This document shows, piece by piece, positions 56,417 through 64,000 of a DNA stretch of 64,000 nt. Every line of letters begins with the position of its first letter. Position 1 is the first letter of the stretch. Location: the NCBI GenBank assembly GCA_009363875.1, contig CM018690.1, positions 2,406,788 through 2,470,787 on the forward strand, given 5' to 3'. The notes under the pieces were generated by a model that was given only the letters and a program-made list of their open reading frames with translations, had not been told where the DNA came from and ran no database searches. Source of the stretch: Mikania micrantha (lineage: Eukaryota; Streptophyta; Magnoliopsida; Asterales; Asteraceae). A program made the position numbers and the translations under genes.

Positions 56417-56875
56417 CTGAAAAGTTTTTGAAAATAAAACGTCAACATAATGTTGGTGAATACAAATAACAGACTCGATATGTAAGCATAGCATGTTCGG
56501 TCCTTTAACCATAATTAATAATGGCAATACTGCACATTTAGCAGGTTATTTCACTGATCGATACAACCACTGCATACCCTGGCTTGTACTGTCACTGGTT
56601 TGGAACAACAGCGGAGTGCGTCTTACAATTGTTCCCTCCAACCCACAGCCCGTCACTGGTTAGGTTGCCTGCGGAGTGCGTCTTACGTATAACCTTCCAG
56701 CCCACGTTACCAACCACGTATGGGAATTTCACCCATAGTGGATACAATTTGCATGTCATACGTATACTAATGGCCTAAATGTTGGTCTAAAAGGATCCCT
56801 TTATGCGTCAAAGTTTAAACATGCCATGCTCATAAAAATTTATTTATAAATTAAAAACAAGTTAGATGTATTCAC
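56417..56875 (-). other. Predicted LTR-resident intron, K
   Basis: Minus-strand donor TTCCAG|GTGAATACATC and acceptor AAAAACTTTTCAG|GTAATAATG, with TTCACCAACATTATGTTGACG upstream. Length 459 bp. Confidence 0.5.
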
Positions 56876-56969
56876 CTGGAAATTTTGGTTGGTTGGACAG
56901 CTTATAACTTCTCAAAATAATTTTGGGCAGCGTTTCTACCTAATCTATTCTTATAATTATTCTGCAAAA

Positions 56970-57140
56970 AAGATTTATTTATTTATTTATTTATTATTAT
57001 TATTACGATTGTATTATTATTATATTATATTATTATTATTAAGATTTATTATTATTATTATTATTATTACGATTATTATTTTTATTACGATGATGATGAT
57101 GATTATTATTATTACTACTACTACTACTACTACTACTACG

Positions 57141-57173
<33 letters not shown>

Positions 57174-57175
57174 TT
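56970..57175. repeat. Compound TTAT / ATT / GAT / ACT microsatellite
   Basis: TTAT repeats grade into ATT, GAT and ACT triplet runs and back to ATT. The long open frame across them is low-complexity Ile/Thr/Leu and is not a gene. Confidence 0.9.
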
Positions 57176-58915
57176 AAGTAAACTAAAATTTATAATATAT
57201 AGGGTCGGAGCTTAACCCTAACCCTATAAGTTAATATTATATTAAATCCTTAAATTTATAAGTTTAACTAATAAATTAAATAATATACCTAAACGAACCG
57301 ACTCCTCAATCTTGATTTTTATAGTGATGAGCACCTCCTAGCCTCCATATCTCCTCGTCTCTTTCTTAAATATGCGTGTATATATACGTGTGTATATATA
57401 TATGTATATTTTTCTTTGTGTGATTTCTGATTGTGTAAATTTGTGGGTATATATAGTCGAATTAGAACGTCATGCTCAAGAAATTGATAGGTGTAGCTTT
57501 AACACGTGTACTGCCATTTGAATAGATTTTTGTACGTTAGCCGTAATTTTCTTCCACATATGCATTCGTTCAAAACTTTCAATTTGAATGTAACATTTTA
57601 ATATTTTATTATTTTATTATTATAATTAATTTAGCTCAAATTTCGTTATTCTCTTATAACTTTTAAAATATGATGTTTTATAAAATTCTAAAAATACTAC
57701 TAGGACCGGCTCATTTTTCTCTAAGTTTCGGCCTAAGTTTCGTTAAAAAAAGAGAAAGTTTAATTAAAATATATTTTATTAATTTTAGGCGGTCTCCTAT
57801 AATATTAACTAACCGAATAGGTATGTCAAAAGTTTTAATAATCATTTTACTCGTTACTTACTAGTATGTAAGTGTCACATATGTGTATATAATAACTAGA
57901 TATTTAAAATTATAAAATTGAACAATATATTTTATAAAAATAAATATGCATCTGTAACACATTGGTCAACTCGAGTAGACTAGTCTAGCAATCAAGGTTC
58001 TAAGTGGTTGAGGAATTCTGTAAATATCATCAAACATGCGACCTATAATCAATCAGTCTAGCTAGGACATCTTTTCAAATATAGGATTTTTAATGATCGT
58101 TCTTGTTCATTCAGACCGTTTCGTTCTTTGGCACATGATATCTTTGAATATTTCCCACATATTCCTCTGAAAATGATTAGGGGATTCTGTAAATATCATC
58201 AAACATGCGACCTATAATCAATCAGTCTAGCTAGGACATCTTTTGAAATATAGGATTGGCACATGCTATTTTTGATATTTCCCAGACATTCCCCTGAAAA
58301 TGATTAGATCTTTGAAAATAGTTCTTTAAAAATAGTTCTTTGAAATGAAACAATTATCTACTTATGATGAATAAATAATCCTTTTTGAAACCTGCAAATA
58401 GTTTACCTAGACAAAATATGGGCTAACAATTATACATATAAAACAAATATGATATAAAAGCATTTAAGTAAAATATAGTCCAAGGAAAATAATTTACGCA
58501 GGCTTCTCAGCCCTGCGTTTATAAAACAAAAATGTTTAGAAAAGGGTCAATGAACTCACATTTTAAGTTTTATAGCATTGAATACGTGTAAAAGTATTGA
58601 ATATGAACATTGAATATGAGTATCGAGTATTTGATTATAAGAAATGTACATTTGAGAAAATATATGTCCGAGGAAATATGAAAGTATTTATAACCCTTCA
58701 AACATAACTTGTAAACGATTTAACAGTCAACAATTTATAAACAATTTATAAACAGTAAACAATTTATCAAACATTTATATAAAACAGTTATATAAAACAT
58801 TTAACATGTTTCTCAGTCCCGCAGTAAAACAAAAGAGTTTGAAAAGGGACAAATGAACTCACCTGTGTTGCTATGCAAATGAACCACAAATGATATGCGC
58901 TCGTTGATTGTAAAC

Positions 58916-61849
58916 TGTCACACCCCCCCCCCCAAATTCCCACGTATGGTGTCAGTCCACATGGGTGTGACGTGACCAGAATCACAGCTCAAGGTCATAT
59001 AGAACGATTCTATATGCGTTTCAAAACACAATGTTTGTCATAGTCACAATCAAATTGTTTTAAAATATTGCAGCGGAAATTTAGTTACAATGCAGTGGAA
59101 TATACTATGTTTGGAAATGCAGCGGAAAAATATAAATTTTTCAGACACTACATAGTCTAACAAAACATAACAAATTAAATATTGTTTGTTTCAAATGACA
59201 TAATATGTATGCATGCAAGTCCTGTGCTCTTCCCTAAGTGCACTCCTAGTCCATATGTCATTCAGCTAGTTACCTGAGAATACATGTTTAAGAAAAAGTG
59301 TCAACACATAGGTTGGTGAGTTCACATGTTTTGATATACATATAATATAATCAAAAATGTTTGTCACGTATCATGTTGTTTATCAAATGTTAGTCCCAAG
59401 CCCTAGGCTCCAAGTGTCAGTGCATCACTACCGAACTAGACTTGTTAGTCATTGCCTCCGCCATGTCTCGTAATAACAATGGCAAGATAGGTCTAGATTT
59501 CACGTGTCCCAAACTCTGATCAATATTGTGTCACGTGGGGTTCGTCACACCCAAACAGATCTATTCAAACTCACCTCGTTGTTTGTACATTAACGGTAAG
59601 ACTTTGCGAGGGCTTGTTACGATACAACACTTATGTTTGTTCATTAAACCAGCATACACAATATGTTTGTATAAGTATAAATGTTTGACTCGATTCAACA
59701 AGTATTCTCCCTTTATTTGAAAAGTTTGTAAAAGAGTTAAAGTGGGGCTGTAAACTCACCTTAGTGAAAATCAGAAAGTGCATAAGCTCCTGCTTTGTAG
59801 GCGTGTCGGTCACCGGTTACCTATATCGCATAGCTTACGTGAGTTCGTGTGAGTGACCGTGTTCGTGTTCGTGCTAGTGTTTGTGCTCAACAACCATCGG
59901 TTGTTATGTTAGTCCATGTCGGTCCACATTGACCGTGTTTGACCGTGTTTGACCGTGTTTGACCATGTTTGACCGTGTCAAGTCAACGACCCGTTGGTGA
60001 ACCGTGTGTTGGCTGTGATTCGTGTAACATTCGTGATCGTGCCCTTTGTGTGCAAAACACGCAAATCGTGTTTATGGACAACTTACTATTTATAGTAAGT
60101 TTCCATTTTTAGCAAGTTCCACAACACTTATCGTTTTAAGATTATAGCATGCTCGTTAGTCCTACGTGATCATGTTAATACATAGCACGTTGTCATATGC
60201 GATCAAATAAACACGTTAGTCCGCTATTAGTCATTAAAGTTTCCTAATATGGAAAGTTTCTAGGTTTTGACATGTTCAACATTAACAATCACATAACTAT
60301 CTACAAAATGATCATATTACATCATGTTAATCCATTTAGCATGTACAAATCATGTATTGCATTTCTTAGTTCAAGAATTTATACAATAAAGTTTCCTAAT
60401 ATGGCAACTTTTCATTCTAGCATCCTTTTAACCAAAGTATTGCCTAATATATGTTAATAACCTCATTATTAACAATAATGCATCATTTTAACATCATATT
60501 TCACCTAGTATCATCATCTACCAAGTTTTCAAAAACATAAAGTTACTATAAATAGTAACTTTGCCAAATATTCATCAAATGATCATCCTAGACATTTCTA
60601 ATCCATTTTTATGTCATATATTATCATAACATATCATAAATCATCATTTAAACATGCTTATTCCACCATAATCATCAACTAGCAAGATTTAAGTTATAAA
60701 AGTTACTATAAATAGCAAGATCATCAAATAACCCATTTTTGACTGTTTTAATGATAACAAATCATGTAACACATTACCAACATCATCAATAAGCATGTAT
60801 CAATACCCAAAATTATCTAAAATCCTTTAGATCATACATGCATGTAAGTATTTCAACATCTATGATCAAGTTATGCATAATGACCCATCCACAACAACAT
60901 GGATCATCATAATAAACCATTAAATCATTCTAGATCATCATTATCTATAGTAACATTATCAAACCCAGATTCGAATCATCAAAAATTCGTGCATGTGATG
61001 CTAGAGTGTGTGCATGTGGGTTTTATGCATTACATGTGTGTTTAGAGGTGTGTGGAGTGCATGATAGCCATGGATTTACCTTCTATAGCTCCAAGAAACA
61101 GAAATGGAAGCTTCTACAGCCCTTGTATCTTCTGTGGGATGTCCTTCAACAAGCTAAACAAGATGGTGGTGATGGATGGTGTTCAAGAGGACTTCCTTCA
61201 ATGTTTCTAAGCTTCAAAATGGTCTCCAATGGCTTCTAAGAGGCTATTCCAGGTGATTTGCAGAAGATGAAGTCGAGAGGTGGAGTGTAGAGCCGGTTGT
61301 AATGAGTGGGTGTAGTAGGATAGCCATGATTTTCTTGGTTTTATAAAGATTTGGCGTCTGGGTGTCGTCGCGTACCGCCAAGGGGGTCCCAAACGGCTTG
61401 GCGTACCGTAATGAATTTCGGGATTCAAAAACCCTGCCCATCTATCGCGTACCGCCAAGGATGTATCCGGGGTCCTTAGCGTACCGCGAAAGATCCCAGT
61501 TGAGCATAAATTCGACTATTTCAACGGTTTGGCTCGTTTTCGACGTTTTCACGCTTATGGAACATTGTTTGGCATCGTTTGAACTTTCAAGTTCAATGTT
61601 CAAGCGTTTCGTGATGTTTTCAGGGTTTAGTTACACGATGTGTTAAACGTTCACCAACGTTCGTATTTTCTTAGACACGTGTGTGCGTGTTGCAATAATT
61701 CACTGAATTATCTTGTCTATGTCAGTGTTTGTACTGTCGTGCCACGTGTCACACTAAATTAAACTAATTCTAGTGCCACGTATACAATTATCAATTAAAT
61801 AAAAATTTAATTAGAACAAATGCTGACCTGGATTTTGCGAGGTGTCACT
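58916..61849 (-). mobile_element. Solo LTR J3
   Basis: The plus strand starts TGTCACACC with a long C run and ends GCGAGGTGTCACT. The empty site is known from A's left LTR (GATTGTAAACTATG at 210-223). Flanks TAAAC (58911-58915) and TAGAC (61850-61854) differ by one base. 2934 bp, same family as J1. It has a TATA box (61340-61348), GCGTACCGCC words (61360-61500), repeated GACCGTGTTT words (59850-60000), the palindrome (60082-60099) and intron signals. The 77-residue open frame near 61006 has no recognisable domain. Confidence 0.82.
59274..59759 (-). other. Predicted LTR-resident intron, J3
   Basis: Minus-strand donor CTAAG|GTGAGTTTACAGCCCC, acceptor ACATGTATTCTCAG|GTAACT, with CTCACCAACCTATGTGTTGACAC upstream. 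Length 486 bp. Confidence 0.5.
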
Positions 61850-62833
61850 TAGACTATGTATCTTCAGCCCTTGAGTTGATTTATTACGATTTGAATACTA
61901 TAAGTGTTTATAGTTATTGTTATTGTGTTTTAAATCACCAGTGTGTGAATAAGTGTCCTAGTATTTTACTAGTGGGTTACTATGATTAGTTACTGAGTGT
62001 TTAAGCCTATCCTTATCCTATTGGACATACTACACGCTTACCCAACATAATGAAGACTAACTTAGAAGCTCAAAGTTAGGTTTAAAGAAGTTCCCCTATA
62101 AGGTATCATACAAGAACCAAAAGAGGGAACACGTGAATTAACCTGAGGATCCCTCGCAAGGTTTTAGAGAAGAACCAAAAACGGAAAACCTGTTGAACTG
62201 GAATAAGAATCCCGCATAAGGTAATAATAGACACCAAAAAGGGGAATCCGTGAATTTACTTTAAGATCCCTAATAAGGTATTGTAAAAGAACCAAAAAGG
62301 GAAAATGTGAATTAACCTTCGGATCCCCCTTAAGGTTTTAAGGAAGAACCAAAAACGGGAAACCTGCTTATAAAAGAAGTTTGGTTATAAAATTTTGTAA
62401 TTCAAAAGAAAGTTAACTTATTTTTATAAAACATTATTTTCTTTTGCTAAAAATAGTAAGTTTAATCTTATAACTTTTCTTTATACAACTAAGTAATACA
62501 TTTTTAATAAAATTTACGTTTATATCATAAAACATGAAGTTTACAAGGTTGAACTTAGGTTAACTTTAATTAAGTATAACCTATGTCCTTATTTGTTCCT
62601 TTGACCTTTTGTTCGCATCTTTGAATTGATAATCAACTAAGGTTATTCACATGAATGACCTTGATTGACTACTTGTGATATACATTTCTAAGTGTTTAGG
62701 GTGGATCACCTAGGATCAACACATGATACACTTAGTTTACCTCATGAGTTTCATTGATCATGCTTAGTACTCATTAGTTTGTTTGACAACCGTAGGAAAG
62801 GGGAAAGTGAGGGAAAGGGGAAAGGTTAAGGGC

Positions 62834-62840
62834 TTTTATA
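62834..62840 (-). promoter_or_regulatory. TATA box of element A 5' LTR
   Basis: The sense strand reads CCCGGGCTATAAAAGCCC. It corresponds to 13129-13135 in the left LTR. It sits about 650 bp after the sense LTR start. Confidence 0.65.
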
Positions 62841-63493
62841 GCCCGGGTGTATTCGGGTGCGTTCGGTTTCCTTCGGTTTCGGTTTTACGCGTCATTTTCG
62901 TCGTTTTTTCGTAACATTACATAACTTAATAAGAATGGAAATTTTGAAACTTTTTAAGGTAGTAATTCCTAATAAATTAACTAAATATCTTTTATTTATT
63001 TTTAAAATTTCAAAAACGTTTATTTTTATTGTTTCATCGGATCGTATTGTTTTCGCGCGTATTTGTACGAATCGTCACCCGTTCAAACACGACGACCACG
63101 TTACTTTCCAATATGGTTTTCTAATTATAAGATATCATTCAGAACATTAAACTTACAAATATATTCATGCAAATCGTCACTCACACGAATATACCGTATG
63201 TTTAATATTCATTTAACGACATCCGTTATGGATTTAGTTTGGATTTCCTCACGTACGTTTATACATAATAAGGTCCTAACTAACATTCGTACATAGTATC
63301 CTGTCAAAGTTTAACATGTTTAGACATATCAGTATTGTGTCTGTGTATGTTGTTTGTCAGTTTTATTTTTTGCACCGTGAACATCAGTTGTTTCATATAA
63401 TATTAACACGGAATATTACACGAACACTTTCCGTACCAGTATCTATAGTACTTTCGTACTGTTCAGAACTACTGTTCCGGCACTGATGCTACA

Positions 63494-64000
63494 ATTATTA
63501 TGTACTAGATTTTTTGATTTTTGTACTGAAATTTTTTTTTGTACTGCTTTTTTTTATACTGAATTTTTGATTTTATTTTTTGCTATGTCACATGTCAAAC
63601 TTTTTGTTGGGAATTGTAGTAACCATTTTAAACTTTTGGTTAATCATATTAGTTATAAAATCAGATTTTACGATAGCGGAAGCGTTTAGGTTACACATTT
63701 TGTTTCATAAACAAAATTTCCAAAACCAGGAATCCAGTTACATACGAATAAATGAAAAACAACCATAGGGTGTTTAGAATTGACCTCAATGAAGAACTCC
63801 CAAAAACACACCTTGGATTCGATGGTAGTCTCGCTAGATGACTTGAATCACGAACCACGATCTCTATCGTGTATCATCGCAACAACCCGGTCCTGTAAAA
63901 CCACCTAGGGTGGTTCGGTGATGGTGGTGGTATGTGGTGGTGCTTTGGCCGAAAATCCAAGAGGAGAGGGGAGGGGGTTTCGGCCACCAAGAGGGAGAGA
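63494..64000. other. Flank beyond element A, unassigned
   Basis: T-rich sequence with three TTGTACTG/TATACTG-like phrases (63500-63570), then AT-rich text, then a purine/GGTGGT-rich stretch with GGCCGAAA (63900-64000). I see no convincing gene. The last 250 bp could be the start of yet another repeat element, but there is no partner in the window to prove it. Confidence 0.4.

Larger units (their letters stand above)
55972..57959 (-). mobile_element. Solo LTR K
   Basis: The plus strand starts TGTCACACCCCGGGCTC and ends GCATCTGTAACA. Flanks are CCTTG (55967-55971) and CATTG (57960-57964), one mismatch, consistent with an aged duplication. 1988 bp. It contains two CACTGGTT...GCGGAGTGCGTCTTAC units (56595-56690), trinucleotide microsatellites (56970-57175), a TATA box (57448-57455, sense CGACTATATATACCC) and intron signals. 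Confidence 0.78.
1..63493 (-). mobile_element. Element A: old gag-only Tekay-like LTR retrotransposon hosting all other insertions
   Basis: A minus-strand LTR element. On the right an LTR ends at 55196 next to a primer site (55181-55192) and gag. On the left the polypurine tract (13789-13801) abuts the start of the second LTR at 13788, which runs out of the window. Bases 1-1157 align with pieces of the right LTR (58710-58915, 61855-62792), so the two are partners. In about 200 aligned bases (220-420 against 61855-62055) I counted about ten differences, so A is much older than C or E inside it. No protease, RT or integrase is visible; only a broken gag remains. The right-hand flank is ATTAT (63494-63498); the matching left duplication lies outside the window. 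Confidence 0.8.
55196..63493 (-). repeat. Element A 5' LTR (interrupted by K and J3)
   Basis: Segments 55196-55971, 57960-58915 and 61850-63493. The sense start is at 63493 (TGTAGCATCAGTGCC) and the sense end at 55196 (GGCTCGGGGTGTGACA). It includes a TATA box (62834-62840), minisatellite (62100-62370), donor at 58862 (CACAG|GTGAGTTCAT), a tandem pair with 172-bp spacing (58010-58080, 58181-58248) and a GTATGC module (55695-55717). The acceptor AG is lost (TTTTTCTCATGTGACG near 55555). Compared with the left LTR, about 1.15 kb is missing at 62792/62793. Confidence 0.8.

Noticed and set aside
56889..57215. 108-codon Ile/Thr/Leu-rich frame
   Set aside because: Pure translation of trinucleotide microsatellites.
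61006..61239. Possible small host gene (77 codons, starts MCACGFYALHVC)
   Set aside because: Lies within solo LTR J3 in the opposite sense, with no domain, and the related LTRs do not preserve it.
63494..64000. A further LTR element at the right edge
   Set aside because: Composition is suggestive, but no paired repeat, primer site or coding domain is visible before the window ends.

Overview
The window is transposable-element DNA from a land plant, most likely a eudicot (Asteraceae is possible, but this is a guess from sequence flavour). I found no host gene. Everything supportable is a nest of Ty3/gypsy LTR retrotransposons, apparently of the Tekay/Del chromovirus type (initiator tRNA-Met primer site TGGTATCAGAGC, chromodomain-like integrase tail), plus one Cassandra-like miniature element carrying 5S rRNA-like sequence. 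Elements are lettered here.

Layout. The oldest layer is element A on the minus strand. Its 3' LTR runs from before base 1 to 13788, broken by a solo LTR G1 (1274-8481, itself containing solo LTR B1 at 4374-7871) and a solo LTR B2 (9524-13095). A's interior runs from 13789 to 55195, and its 5' LTR is 55196-63493, broken by solo LTRs K (55972-57959) and J3 (58916-61849). A's interior was hit at 14084 by element C (14085-38773, plus strand), a gag-only element with 4647-bp LTRs. C's 5' LTR was hit by solo LTR D (14216-17030) and by E (19897-30499), a full gag-pol Tekay element with two 2110-bp LTRs. Directly after C lies the Cassandra-like element F (38776-39387). The 40294-51333 part of A holds truncated plus-strand LTRs G2 and H and the 5' half of an element J1. 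A's decayed gag (51423-55017, minus) is split by solo LTR J2 (51684-54492). Most insertions have 5-bp target duplications that I could read directly: TTACC, CGTGT, GCAAA, TATAC, CTTAA, GTTTA, and GTAAG around C+F.

Relative ages. E's LTRs show no difference that I could see. C's two LTRs have identical net length and about a dozen differences, nearly all transitions. A's LTRs differ at roughly 5% in the stretch I compared. This agrees with the nesting order.

How the parts may work together. E encodes protease, RT, RNase H and integrase, but its first 2.3 kb of gag-pol carry about nine frame changes, all in the same direction. C has an intact gag and no pol. A was also gag-only. C and A therefore look like non-autonomous gag carriers that need a pol supplied in trans. 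Two patterns recur in nearly every LTR whatever its family: a predicted intron inside the LTR (donor AG|GTGAGT, a conserved CTCACCAAC...GTTGAC stretch, acceptor TTCTCAG), and a dense family-specific array of one short word (CGAACC, GGCCCA, ATCGAT, GACTCATTCGGG or CGCGGTACGCGA) near the TATA box. These two are the most interesting signals in the window.
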